Shown here: positions 1 to 7,220 of the stretch, in pieces | How positions within the stretch are numbered: the stretch's first letter is position 1 | Layout of the letters: every line of letters starts with the position of its first letter | Assembly (NCBI GenBank): GCA_902783905.1 | Contig: CACZSP010000253.1 | Span: forward strand, 1-20,133 | Source: an uncultured Ruminococcus sp. | GTDB lineage: Bacteria > Bacillota > Clostridia > Oscillospirales > CAG-272 | Direction of reading: 5' to 3' | Length of the DNA stretch: 20,133 nucleotides | Notes under the pieces: model-generated | Databases searched by the model: none | What the model saw: the letters and a program-made list of their open reading frames with translations, nothing else | What the model was told of the DNA's origin: nothing | Position numbers and translations under genes: made by a program

Positions 1-2
1 AT

Positions 3-167
3 GAGATCGAAACAGACGAGGGAATATATTTATTTTCAATGGCGGAACCGCTGATATACAATTATCGAAAAGAAATTGAAAGCATTCGCGAACAATGCTT
101 TGTTTACGTTGCCAAACAAAGCCATTCCGAAAACGTCTTCGACAGTCTCCTTGCGGGAGAGTCCTGA
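3..167 (+). CDS. 3' end of an unidentified protein (partial)
   Basis: The frame is open from the window edge to a TGA at 165-167 and encodes the last 54 residues of a protein whose start lies outside the window. The visible part is charged and looks soluble and helical (for example EIESIREQ), with no membrane segment or metal motif. I do not recognise the family. The other two forward frames are closed early by stops, which makes this the most likely coding frame. A Met in the fragment (codon 13, at about position 39) is preceded by no clear ribosome binding site, so I read it as internal. Confidence 0.45.
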   Translation, partial: EIETDEGIYLFSMAEPLIYNYRKEIESIREQCFVYVAKQSHSENVFDSLLAGES

Positions 168-238
168 CGGCGGCGTAACGCGTACGCGTCGAAAGACCGG
201 GTCGCGGGCAAACGGGTAGTGCCCTCAATTTCTGTTTA

Positions 239-736
239 TTGGGAAAATATCGTACCGGATTCGAGAAAAAAGTATCGGTAAACATCGTATACGAATTGGC
301 GTCACGGCTCTGGCGGTCTCAGACCCCGGTTGCGACCGGAGCAAGCCGCGCCGTACTTGATTATTGCTGGATCAGATTTGACGTTGAATGCGGGGGCGGA
401 CATTTATCTGATAATGATAATCAATACATAAGGGTCTGCCCCGAAAGAATCAGTAATCAAAGCAACGGGATTTATCTGTATTTTCTCGCTGCGGTAACCG
501 AATGCCTCGCCGACCGTTACGTTGCCCCCGGCGCAACCCGGGGATACCGGACTGAGTTCGACCGTATACCGCCCGGATCTCTTCTTGTGAACTTTGCTTA
601 TGCGGATTACGGGTATAACGACTGCGCGGAGCTGTTTCGTGCGGCAGGAAGTGATGAAGCAATTACTCTCGACGGGAATTTCCTTCATGTCAATATTAAT
701 AAGCCGGAAGTTATTTGGTTTGATCCGGATCCCTAA
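239..736 (+). pseudogene. Doubtful 165-residue ORF, possible remnant
   Basis: The frame is open from 179 to the TAA at 734-736. The only candidate starts are poor (a TTG at 239 without a Shine-Dalgarno sequence), and there is no internal ATG. The C-terminal half reads like a genuine soluble protein, with mixed hydrophobic and charged segments such as LVNFAYADYGYNDCAELF and FLHVNINKPEVIWFDPDP, while the N-terminal 40 residues do not. I do not recognise a family; the small acidic C-terminal half loosely resembles immunity-type proteins, but that is only an impression. It could be a truncated gene that lost its start, or a chance frame. Confidence 0.3.
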
Positions 737-798
737 ATTATGAGTAAAAACATAATTGAAGAGATGATTCCTGCCGAAGAATTGTTTCAGACAAGAAG

Positions 799-838
799 AC
801 CGGTGAACTGCCCGAAGTATTTCAAGCGGTTCACCGGT
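799..838. terminator. 10-bp inverted repeat, weak terminator candidate
   Basis: Positions 799-808 (ACCGGTGAAC) and 829-838 (GTTCACCGGT) are exact reverse complements separated by 20 bases. The repeat lies just past the stop codon of the minus-strand feo operon, where a terminator would be expected. It has no T-run on either side and a long loop, so a Rho-independent role is doubtful. It may instead be a protein-binding site or a remnant feature. Confidence 0.25.
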
Positions 839-894
839 TCCGTTCATATTAGTATTCTGTTCGTTGTTATCCGGACCGCATTCACTGTCCGCCG

Positions 895-1758
895 TCAACT
901 GATAATTTCCGCCAGCCTCTTTATCACTTCACGGGCGTGGCGGGCGTTTTCATCCTTCAGCCCGTCGGGCGAGCGGCAGTTGACCGACGGCTCCAGAATG
1001 AGAGCTCCTTCGTATCCGATGCAGGCAAGGGAGGACGCAACGTCCTGCCAGTCGACGGTCCCTTCCCACGGAAGAAGATGCAGATCTTTGTCGGCAAAAT
1101 TGTCGTCGATATGCGTGCAGAACAGTCTTTTCCCGATCAGAAGGAGAGATTCCCTCTGAGAGGCGCCGGCAAGAGCGGTGTGGGCGTGGCCCGTGTCCCA
1201 GCAGGCCCCGACGCGCGGGTCGGCGTATGAGTCGATCAGACGCACAAGCTGGCCGGCGTCCGAGCAGTACCCGGTGCGCATATTTTCAAAAGCGATGCAG
1301 AGACCGCGCCCGAGCGCGTATTCTATAAGCCGGTCGAACTCGCGGCGGTTGGCGGAGAGCATTTCCTCCTCGGATCTCGTTCCGTCGCGATCGCGTTCGG
1401 GGTGGATCACCGCCCGGGGTATACCGATAACCGACGCGACGTCTATCGCCCGGTAGAACATTTCGATATAGTAGGCGTAGTCCTCCGGGGTCTTCCATTT
1501 CACCTTTGCGGATTTGAAGGGGAGGTGACACTGGGGCAGAGCGATACCGAGAGAGACGGCGGCGTCTGCGATCTTTTCGGCTTCGGCGCGCCAGTCGTCG
1601 CCGTGGAGAGTCGTTTTATGCGCGCAGATCTGGCAGAGGTTGAGATCGGCGGTATCGAAACCGGCTTTCTTCATCCTTGTCAGCGATTCTGTGTACCCGA
1701 TATGTGCGTCTGTACCGTTCTGCTCGCGGAATAGTATCGACATGCTTCCGTATCTCAT
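895..1758 (-). CDS. Sugar phosphate isomerase/epimerase-like TIM-barrel protein
   Basis: The protein has 287 residues, the usual size of the AP-endonuclease-2/xylose-isomerase-like TIM-barrel family, whose members isomerise, epimerise or dehydrate sugars and related acids with a divalent metal in the cytoplasm. Family-style strand-end residues are visible: QCH at 76-78, HPE at 119-121, a metal-ligand-type Glu at 158 (FENM), DTGHAH at 188-193, HIDD at 216-219 and Glu256 (LEPS). There is no signal peptide. The ATG at 1758-1756 overlaps the TGA of the upstream small Cys-rich gene as ATGA, and a GAGGAA at 1765-1770 inside that gene precedes it, so translation is probably coupled. It is the last gene of the feo transcription unit, an unexpected partner for iron transport. 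The substrate cannot be predicted. It resembles the 299-residue protein at 9890-10789, including a shared PQCH segment. Confidence 0.85.
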   Translation of the reverse strand: MRYGSMSILFREQNGTDAHIGYTESLTRMKKAGFDTADLNLCQICAHKTTLHGDDWRAEAEKIADAAVSLGIALPQCHLPFKSAKVKWKTPEDYAYYIEMFYRAIDVASVIGIPRAVIHPERDRDGTRSEEEMLSANRREFDRLIEYALGRGLCIAFENMRTGYCSDAGQLVRLIDSYADPRVGACWDTGHAHTALAGASQRESLLLIGKRLFCTHIDDNFADKDLHLLPWEGTVDWQDVASSLACIGYEGALILEPSVNCRSPDGLKDENARHAREVIKRLAEIIS

Positions 1759-1895
1759 TTTTTATTCCTCATCCTGCATTTTTCGCAGTCGCCGCAGCAA
1801 CCGCCGCGGCCTTTTTTTCGTTTTACCAGGGTGAAGACCGCCGCGGCCAGTATCAGCGCGACGCATCCGAGTATTATCCAGTCGACGGCGCCCAC
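1755..1895 (-). CDS. FeoB-associated Cys-rich membrane protein
   Basis: This 46-residue gene starts at GTG 1895-1893, only 1 nt after the feoB stop (1899-1897), with GGAGG (plus-strand 1907-1911) as ribosome binding site 11 nt upstream. The protein has one N-terminal transmembrane helix (about residues 5-24, WIILGCVALILAAAVF), then a basic stretch KRKKGRGG and a Cys cluster CCGDCEKC at 33-40. This is the layout of the small FeoB-associated Cys-rich proteins found directly after feoB in many Clostridia, thought to bind or shuttle ferrous iron or to assist FeoB. Its role here is inferred from architecture and position. Its TGA overlaps the ATG of the following isomerase gene by 4 nt (ATGA). Confidence 0.85.
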   Translation of the reverse strand: MGAVDWIILGCVALILAAAVFTLVKRKKGRGGCCGDCEKCRMRNKK

Positions 1896-1896
1896 G

Positions 1897-4230
1897 TCAG
1901 AAAAGACCTCCGATCAGATTCACCGCCAGTGCGAAAAGCCAGGCGAGCAGGCACTGCCAGACGGCGACGCCCGCAGCCCAGAGCCGTCCCATTTCACGGC
2001 GGATCGAGGCGACGGCGGCCACGCAGGGGGTGTAAAGGAGCGAAAAGACGAGCAGGCAGGCGGCGGTCAGCGGAGACAGCGCCGTCTCTACTCCGCCCCG
2101 GAAGAGCATTTCCATTGAAGCCACAACGCTTTCCTTGGCGACGAATCCCGTAATGAGGGAGGTGCATATACGCCAGTCACCGAGACCTGTCGGCTTCATC
2201 AGCGGGACAAGCAGCCCGCCTACCGCGGCAAGCATGCTGTCCTTCGAGTCGGATACCACGTTGAAGCGGATATCGAACCGCTGCAGGAACCAGAGCGCCA
2301 CGGTGGCGATGAGTATGATCGAAAAGGCGCGCTGAAGGAAATCCTTCGCCTTGTCCCAGAGCAGAAGAGCCACGTTTTTCGGACCTGGAAGGCGGTAGTT
2401 CGGGAGTTCCATCACGAAGGGCACCGCCTGCCCGCGGAAGAGCGTTTTCTTATAAAGCAGGGCGGCGAGAACGCCGGTCCCGATCCCGAGAACGTACAGT
2501 CCGGTCATGACGAGACCTCCGTATTTCGGGAAGAAGGCGTTGACGAAAAAGGCGTAAACAGGAATTTTCGCCGAACAGCTCATAAAAGGCGTGAGAAGTA
2601 CGGTCATCTTGCGGTCGCGTTCGCTCGGCAGAGTCCTCGTCGCCATGACGGCGGGAACGGTGCATCCGAAGCCGATAAGCATCGGCACGATGCTTCTGCC
2701 CGAAAGACCCAGACGCCGCAGCAGCTTGTCCATCACGAAAGCGACTCTCGCGATATATCCGCTGTCCTCGAGCATCGAGAGGAAGAAGAACATCGTCACT
2801 ATGATCGGCAGGAAGGAAAGAACGCTTCCGACGCCGGTGAGCAGACCGTCGGTTATCAGACTGTGAATGGTGTCGTTTACGCCGGCTGAGGTCAGCCCTC
2901 TGTCGACGACGGCGGTCAGCGAGTCGATCCCCGATTCGAGAAGTCTCTGGAAAAATGCGCCGATGACGTTGAAGGAAAGAACGAAGGTCAGTCCCATTAT
3001 CAGGATGAACGCCGGTATGGCGGTGTATTTTCCGGTAAGGATGCGGTCGATTTTTTCGCTTCTCTTTCTTTCGCGGCTGACGCGCGGGCGCGTGACGGTC
3101 CTGCGGCAGACTTTCGTAATAAAGGCGAAACGCATGTCCGCGATGGCGGCGTTGCGGTCGAGGCCGCGTTCGCGCTCCATCTGAACTATGATGTGTTCGA
3201 CGGCGTCGCGCTCGTTTTCGTCGAGACGCAGCGCGTCGGTAACCAGCGGATCGCCCTCGATCAGCTTGGAGGCGGCAAATCTGACGGGAAGACCGGCGTC
3301 GCGGGCGTGATCTTCTATCAGGTGCGCTATGCTGTGAAGATGGTTGTGGACCGAAACAGAGGGGGACGCGTCGTCGCAGAAATCCTGCCGCAGCGGTTTT
3401 TCCTGATATTTTGCCACGTGTATGGCGTGATCCACCAGCTCACGCACTCCGTAGTTTTTCGCGGCGGATATGGCGACGACCGGAACTCCGAGAAGCCTTT
3501 CCATCGCGTTTATGTCGACGCTTCCGCCTCCCGCGGTCAGCTCGTCCATCATATTCAGGGCGACGACCATGGGTATATCCATTTCGAGCAGCTGCATCGT
3601 CAGATACATGTTCCGCTCGACGTTGGTCGCGTCGACTATGTTAATGATTGCGTGCGGCTTTTCGTTGATCACGAAATTTCGCGAAACGATCTCCTCGCTC
3701 GAATAGGGCGACATCGAATAGATGCCGGGCAGGTCGGTGACGAGAGTGTCGGGATGTCCCGTTATAACTCCGTCCTTGCGGTCTACGGTCACCCCGGGAA
3801 AATTGCCCACGTGCTGATTCGATCCGGTGAGCTGATTGAAAAGAGTCGTTTTTCCGCAGTTCTGGTTGCCGACGAGAGCGAATCTCAGCACCGTGCCGTC
3901 GGGCAGGGGATTTTCGTCGTCTCTGTCGTGGAACTTTCCGCCTTCTCCGAGACCGGGATGCGGCTCCTCGGCGTCGGCGACCTCATTTTCTTCACCGTCC
4001 GGACGGTCGGAAGGTTCGACGGCGATCTTCGCCGCGTCGTCAAGACGGAGAGTCAGCTCGTATCCTCTGATGAGGAGCTCCATCGGATCTCCCATCGGGG
4101 CGAGCTTGACCACGGTCACCCGGACTCCCGGAATGACTCCCATATCGATAAAATGCTGTCTCAGCGCTCCGTCGCCGCCCACCGCCGTAATGACGGCGGA
4201 ACTGCCGACGGGCAGTTCGTTCAGATTCAA
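1897..4230 (-). CDS. feoB: FeoA-FeoB fusion, ferrous iron transporter
   Basis: The product is a 777-residue inner-membrane ferrous iron importer. Residues 1-73 form a FeoA-type SH3-like domain (NELPVGSSAVI, DMGVIPG), followed by an acidic linker (about 74-112). The cytoplasmic G domain shows G1 GNQNCGKT at 121-128, G3 DLPG at 166-169, G4 NMMD at 226-229 and G5 SAAK at 255-258. A basic helical linker precedes the FeoB membrane region from about 400, including SFLPIIVTMFFFLSMLEDSG and the conserved GFGCTVPA at 520-527 with Cys523. FeoA-FeoB fusions are common in Firmicutes. The start is TTG (4230-4228): an in-frame TAA lies 9 nt upstream, the next Met is residue 30 inside the FeoA fold, and AGGAAG precedes TTG by 11 nt. 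A consensus promoter lies just upstream. I see no convincing Fur box. The TTG start could lower expression. Confidence 0.97.
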   Translation of the reverse strand: MNLNELPVGSSAVITAVGGDGALRQHFIDMGVIPGVRVTVVKLAPMGDPMELLIRGYELTLRLDDAAKIAVEPSDRPDGEENEVADAEEPHPGLGEGGKFHDRDDENPLPDGTVLRFALVGNQNCGKTTLFNQLTGSNQHVGNFPGVTVDRKDGVITGHPDTLVTDLPGIYSMSPYSSEEIVSRNFVINEKPHAIINIVDATNVERNMYLTMQLLEMDIPMVVALNMMDELTAGGGSVDINAMERLLGVPVVAISAAKNYGVRELVDHAIHVAKYQEKPLRQDFCDDASPSVSVHNHLHSIAHLIEDHARDAGLPVRFAASKLIEGDPLVTDALRLDENERDAVEHIIVQMERERGLDRNAAIADMRFAFITKVCRRTVTRPRVSRERKRSEKIDRILTGKYTAIPAFILIMGLTFVLSFNVIGAFFQRLLESGIDSLTAVVDRGLTSAGVNDTIHSLITDGLLTGVGSVLSFLPIIVTMFFFLSMLEDSGYIARVAFVMDKLLRRLGLSGRSIVPMLIGFGCTVPAVMATRTLPSERDRKMTVLLTPFMSCSAKIPVYAFFVNAFFPKYGGLVMTGLYVLGIGTGVLAALLYKKTLFRGQAVPFVMELPNYRLPGPKNVALLLWDKAKDFLQRAFSIILIATVALWFLQRFDIRFNVVSDSKDSMLAAVGGLLVPLMKPTGLGDWRICTSLITGFVAKESVVASMEMLFRGGVETALSPLTAACLLVFSLLYTPCVAAVASIRREMGRLWAAGVAVWQCLLAWLFALAVNLIGGLF

Positions 4231-4264
4231 TTCCCGTTACGCTTCCTTTCAGATATGTATGCAA

Positions 4265-4293
4265 ATTATACCACATTTCGCCCGCGGAATCAA
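4265..4293 (-). promoter_or_regulatory. Sigma-A promoter of the feo operon
   Basis: Read on the minus strand, TTGATT (plus 4288-4293), a 17-nt spacer and TATAAT (plus 4265-4270) form a near-consensus promoter. A TG just before TATAAT (TGGTATAAT) makes it an extended -10. Transcription would begin about 25-30 nt upstream of the feoB TTG, leaving a short leader with the AGGAAG ribosome binding site. No obvious 7-1-7 Fur operator overlaps it. Confidence 0.8.
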
Positions 4294-4312
4294 GAAAGCG
4301 CCGCCGAAAACA

Positions 4313-4355
4313 GTTGATTTATCTATAAAAATATAGTATAATAAAGCAAATCAAC
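4313..4355. repeat. 8-bp inverted repeat bracketing a promoter, candidate operator
   Basis: GTTGATTT at 4313-4320 and AAATCAAC at 4348-4355 are exact reverse complements. The left arm covers the -35 box and the right arm covers the likely transcription start, an arrangement suited to a repressor or looping site. The arms are AT-rich and short, so chance similarity to the TTGATT box cannot be excluded. Confidence 0.4.
4314..4342 (+). promoter_or_regulatory. Sigma-A promoter of the 4390-8031 operon
   Basis: TTGATT at 4314-4319, a 17-nt AT-rich spacer and TATAAT at 4337-4342 form a near-consensus promoter pointing to the gene at 4390. It diverges from the feo promoter, whose -35 box ends 21 nt away, so the two could influence each other. 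Confidence 0.8.
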
Positions 4356-4389
4356 AAATCGGACGGGACACTGCCGGAGGCGAACCGGA

Positions 4390-4911
4390 ATGGAAAGAAA
4401 CACAAAGGTCATAAACGTCGCGGACTGCACCCGGGAGGGATTTCAGTCGGCTTTCGAAGCGACGGTCAACACGGGGAAGGCGGATACCGATGGCCTCGCG
4501 TCGGATTTTTCCGGAGGGATCGACGAATCCGGGCGTTTTTATATTGTCCGCGGAGCCGGAAGAAACAGCGGAGCGTCGTCAAAGGACGCGCAGCTCACCG
4601 GAAGGATCGTGGGAAGAACCGGGGACGGCGCGCTTCGGATCGCCTACACCGTTTCGCGGTCTCCCGCTTTTGTGACGAGCTTTATCGCTTTATCGCTGTT
4701 CTCCCTGCTGCTTGCCGGATACGCGGTCTATTCGTTCTTTGCCGCCGACAATCCGCGCCCGGCGCTGCCGGCGTCGTTTTTTGCCGTCGCATCCCTATTA
4801 ATGCTCGCGTATTTCATTATAAAACCCGAATGCCGCGCCCTTGAACGCCGGCTGATTAAGACCGCCGGAGAATCGGCGAAGGAAGACCGAAAGGAAGAAG
4901 AAAATGGTTGA
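4390..4911 (+). CDS. Small two-helix membrane protein, unknown function
   Basis: The protein has 173 residues and I do not recognise the family. Residues 1-90 are soluble and predicted to be beta-rich (RFYIVRG, LTGRIVGR, ALRIAYTV). Two transmembrane helices follow at about 93-117 and 126-145, and the tail is highly charged (KEDRKEEENG). The lack of an N-terminal signal suggests that both ends face the cytoplasm with a short outer loop (ADNPRPALP). GGAGG at 4376-4380 lies 9 nt before the ATG. It is the first gene of its operon, and its last 8 nt overlap the start of the transglutaminase-like gene, so the two are likely made together. A similar architecture occurs in many small membrane proteins of unknown role, so no function is assigned. 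Confidence 0.75.
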   Translation: MERNTKVINVADCTREGFQSAFEATVNTGKADTDGLASDFSGGIDESGRFYIVRGAGRNSGASSKDAQLTGRIVGRTGDGALRIAYTVSRSPAFVTSFIALSLFSLLLAGYAVYSFFAADNPRPALPASFFAVASLLMLAYFIIKPECRALERRLIKTAGESAKEDRKEEENG

Positions 4912-6280
4912 CACAGACAGAGGAATGCCCCGCTTCGACGAAAGAGACATAGGATTTCTTGCCGTGGCACTCCCGGACGAAATTGCCTTTTTCAAATACT
5001 CGGGAGATTTCGACGGAGAGCTGGCCGCGATAAAACGTTACCGCGAAAAGAAAAACCTTCCCGGCGCCCTTCTGCGCCGCCTCGATATAGAGGAGGTCAT
5101 AGCCGGAGGTATGCGGAACGACTACCGCACCGACTTTGACGGACTGCTGGCCCGGCTGCGCAGGGACTGCCCTTCGCTGACGCGGAAGCTTCTTTCGGAA
5201 ATCGTCGACCGCGGATTTGCCGACTATATCAGAAAAAACGGCGTCGCTTATTTCCAGAATTCGGCTGCCGCGAATATAAAAAAGACTTGCGGGAAGCTGC
5301 TTTTCGGCAGCAGCGAGGATCCTGCCGAAGCGGAAAACAGGCGGCGCGGAATACGCCTTATGCGCGAAAAAGGGTACCGTGCGGCAAAAATCGAAGTGTC
5401 CTTCCGTCTGACCGTCGACGAGGACGCGCAGCGCAACGGCAGGAAGATCAGGGTCCATCTGCCGTACCCGGCCGAAACGAAGGAACAGACTCAGATACGT
5501 CTGCTCGACGCCACGCACGATTTTTACGTTTCGGATTCGGCGCACCGGACGGCCTTCATCGAGACCGACTATACCGCCGGAGACGAATTCGGGATCGATT
5601 ATTCCTACATACTGAGAGTTCCGTATTTCGATCCCGATCCCGCCGCGGCGAAGCAGGGCGGAGCGGAGGAATTCCTGCGCGAGAAATTCCCGCACATCAG
5701 ATTCACTCCGCTTATCATGATGACGGCGGCGGAGCTTGCCGGACGCGAAAAGAATCCGCTGATACTCGCCCGCCGCGCCTACGATTTCGTCACGAAAAAC
5801 GTCGTCTACTCGTATATGCGCCATTATCTGTATCTTGACAACATACCGGAATTCGCCCTTATGAACCGCCGCGGCGACTGCGGGGTCCAGGCGCTCCTGT
5901 TCATCACCCTCTGCCGCGCCATGGGCGTTCCCGCCGCCTGGGAATCGGGTTTTTACGTCACGCCGGACGGCGTCGGTTCTCACGACTGGGCGAGATTTTA
6001 CGTGGCTCCCTGGGGATGGATGTACGCCGATCCTTCCTTCGGCGGCGCCGCTCTCCGGAACGGAGACGAAGACGGTTGGAACTATTATTTCTGCAATCTC
6101 GACGTCTGCAGACAGATAAACTGCACCGATTTCCAGTCGCTCTTCGAGCCGCGCAAAAATTTCATGAGATGCGATCCTTACGACAACCAGACCGGAGAGG
6201 CGGAGTACGACTGCGTCGGGCTCGGATTCGGAGAGACCGACTGCGAGCGCAGGACGGTATCCTTCGAGGAGCTTGTCTGA
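4904..6280 (+). CDS. Transglutaminase-like (papain-fold) domain protein
   Basis: The protein has 458 residues. The C-terminal part carries a complete transglutaminase-core triad: Cys326 in NRRGDCGVQA, His360 in GSHDWARFY and Asp376 in YADPSFGG, preceded by the typical helix ending in a Tyr-rich segment (VVYSYMRHYLYLDN). This family includes protein crosslinkers, amidases and peptidases, so the reaction cannot be fixed. The first roughly 280 residues are a large region without a motif I recognise, partly helical and partly beta-rich. There is no signal peptide or membrane segment, so it is probably cytoplasmic or held by the membrane protein encoded just upstream, whose gene it overlaps by 8 nt. 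AAAGGAAG lies shortly before the ATG. The next gene starts 1 nt after its stop. Confidence 0.85.
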   Translation: MVDTDRGMPRFDERDIGFLAVALPDEIAFFKYSGDFDGELAAIKRYREKKNLPGALLRRLDIEEVIAGGMRNDYRTDFDGLLARLRRDCPSLTRKLLSEIVDRGFADYIRKNGVAYFQNSAAANIKKTCGKLLFGSSEDPAEAENRRRGIRLMREKGYRAAKIEVSFRLTVDEDAQRNGRKIRVHLPYPAETKEQTQIRLLDATHDFYVSDSAHRTAFIETDYTAGDEFGIDYSYILRVPYFDPDPAAAKQGGAEEFLREKFPHIRFTPLIMMTAAELAGREKNPLILARRAYDFVTKNVVYSYMRHYLYLDNIPEFALMNRRGDCGVQALLFITLCRAMGVPAAWESGFYVTPDGVGSHDWARFYVAPWGWMYADPSFGGAALRNGDEDGWNYYFCNLDVCRQINCTDFQSLFEPRKNFMRCDPYDNQTGEAEYDCVGLGFGETDCERRTVSFEELV

Positions 6281-6281
6281 A

Positions 6282-7220
6282 ATGACGCCGGTGACGTTCG
6301 CCGCCGTCGACGGAGGAGGAAGCCGCTCGGAATGCGCGGTTTTCGACGTGACCGGAAGAGTGTACGGATATTCCTCGGGAGGAGCTCTCAATCCGAACGA
6401 TATCGGCGAAGAAGAGTCCCTGAAAAGATTGTCAGAGCTTCTTTCGCGCGCCGGAGCCGGGAAGGCGGATTATTTGTTCTGCGGGATATCGGGCGCCGTC
6501 GGACACGAGGACTTTCTCAGCGACGGGATCAGCCGGGCTTTCCCGGGCGCATCGGTACGCGCGGCAAGCGATATCGAAAACGTGTTTGCCTTCCTTCCGT
6601 CGAAGGACGGCGCCGCGCTGATCTGCGGAACGGGCAGCGTCTGCTTTGCGAGAAAGGACGGAGTCACCCGTCGCATAGGCGGCTGGGGATGGCTCCTTGA
6701 CGGAATGTGCGGAGGCGGATACGCCGTCGGCCGCGCCGGCCTCGAAGCCGCTTTGCGCGACGGAGACGGCAGGGGCCCCGCGACTTCTCTTTCCGGCGCC
6801 GCGGAGGAATATCTCGGTGAGTCCGCGTCCGCGGCTGTAACCCGCATCCTTTCAGGCGGTAAACCTCTGATCGCCGGCTTTGCCCCTTTCGTTTTCAGAG
6901 AGACCGAAAAGGGAGACGCCGCCGCACTTGGCGTAACCGAATCGGCGGCGTGCGGCGTTGCCGAATATCTTTCGGTCGCGGCGGGAATACTCGGCGAAGG
7001 TTTTTCCTGCGTCTGCTCGGGGGGACTGTTTTCGGAAAACGTTTTCAGAAAAGCGTTTCTGTCGGCGGTCTGCCGGATGCGGATAACCGCCGGCATCGAC
7101 TTTCTCTCCGGCCCTCAGCTGCTCGGGGCCGCGAGGTGTGCGCTGTCTTTCGGCGGGATAAAGCCGGAAGAGGATTTCAACCGTTATTTTTTATCGGGTA
7201 TCGATTATGAAAAAAAGTGA
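6282..7220 (+). CDS. BadF/BadG/BcrA/BcrD-type kinase (GlcNAc kinase-like)
   Basis: The protein has 312 residues and an actin-like ATPase fold of the family that includes N-acetylglucosamine and muramic-type sugar kinases. Visible elements are the phosphate-1 loop DGGGSR at 10-15, a candidate catalytic Asp97 (SDIENV), phosphate-2 CGTGS at 115-119 and the GGWGW turn at 133-137. A small-sugar kinase is more likely than a CoA-reductase activator because it is single-copy, lacks the activator's iron-sulfur cysteine pattern and sits among sugar genes. The segment after GGWGW reads LLDGMCGGG, where relatives usually have an LGDEGSG-like loop, so substrate use may differ. I chose ATG 6282 (1 nt after the upstream stop, with GAGGAG 10 nt before it) over a TTG 9 nt upstream. 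Its end overlaps the phosphatase gene by 14 nt. Confidence 0.85.
   Translation: MTPVTFAAVDGGGSRSECAVFDVTGRVYGYSSGGALNPNDIGEEESLKRLSELLSRAGAGKADYLFCGISGAVGHEDFLSDGISRAFPGASVRAASDIENVFAFLPSKDGAALICGTGSVCFARKDGVTRRIGGWGWLLDGMCGGGYAVGRAGLEAALRDGDGRGPATSLSGAAEEYLGESASAAVTRILSGGKPLIAGFAPFVFRETEKGDAAALGVTESAACGVAEYLSVAAGILGEGFSCVCSGGLFSENVFRKAFLSAVCRMRITAGIDFLSGPQLLGAARCALSFGGIKPEEDFNRYFLSGIDYEKK

Larger units (their letters stand above)
168..894. other. Poorly coding stretch, probable gene remnants
   Basis: This 727-base stretch lies between the partial gene at the left edge and the 3' end of the first isomerase gene. It holds one long forward frame (stop at 734-736) with no ATG and no ribosome binding site, a short ATG-started frame at 740 that runs head-on into the isomerase gene, a 12-bp perfect palindrome at 178-189 and a 10-bp inverted repeat at 799-838. 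It looks less GC-rich and less codon-biased than the rest of the window. I see no promoter or RNA gene that I can support here. Decayed or truncated genes are the simplest reading. Confidence 0.4.

Noticed and set aside
178..189. Perfect 12-bp palindrome ACGCGTACGCGT
   Set aside because: It is exact but stands alone in a GC-rich stretch with no promoter or second copy seen, so no role can be supported.
3193..4317. Long plus-strand open frame of 374 codons opposite feoB
   Set aside because: The minus strand encodes an unmistakable FeoA-FeoB with all G motifs. The opposite frame has no recognisable domain and arises from the GC-rich codon use.
4856..6391. Minus-strand open frame of 511 codons opposite the transglutaminase-like gene
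   Set aside because: The plus-strand product has a complete catalytic triad, proper ribosome binding site and overlaps with its neighbours; the antisense frame crosses three real genes and shows no motif.
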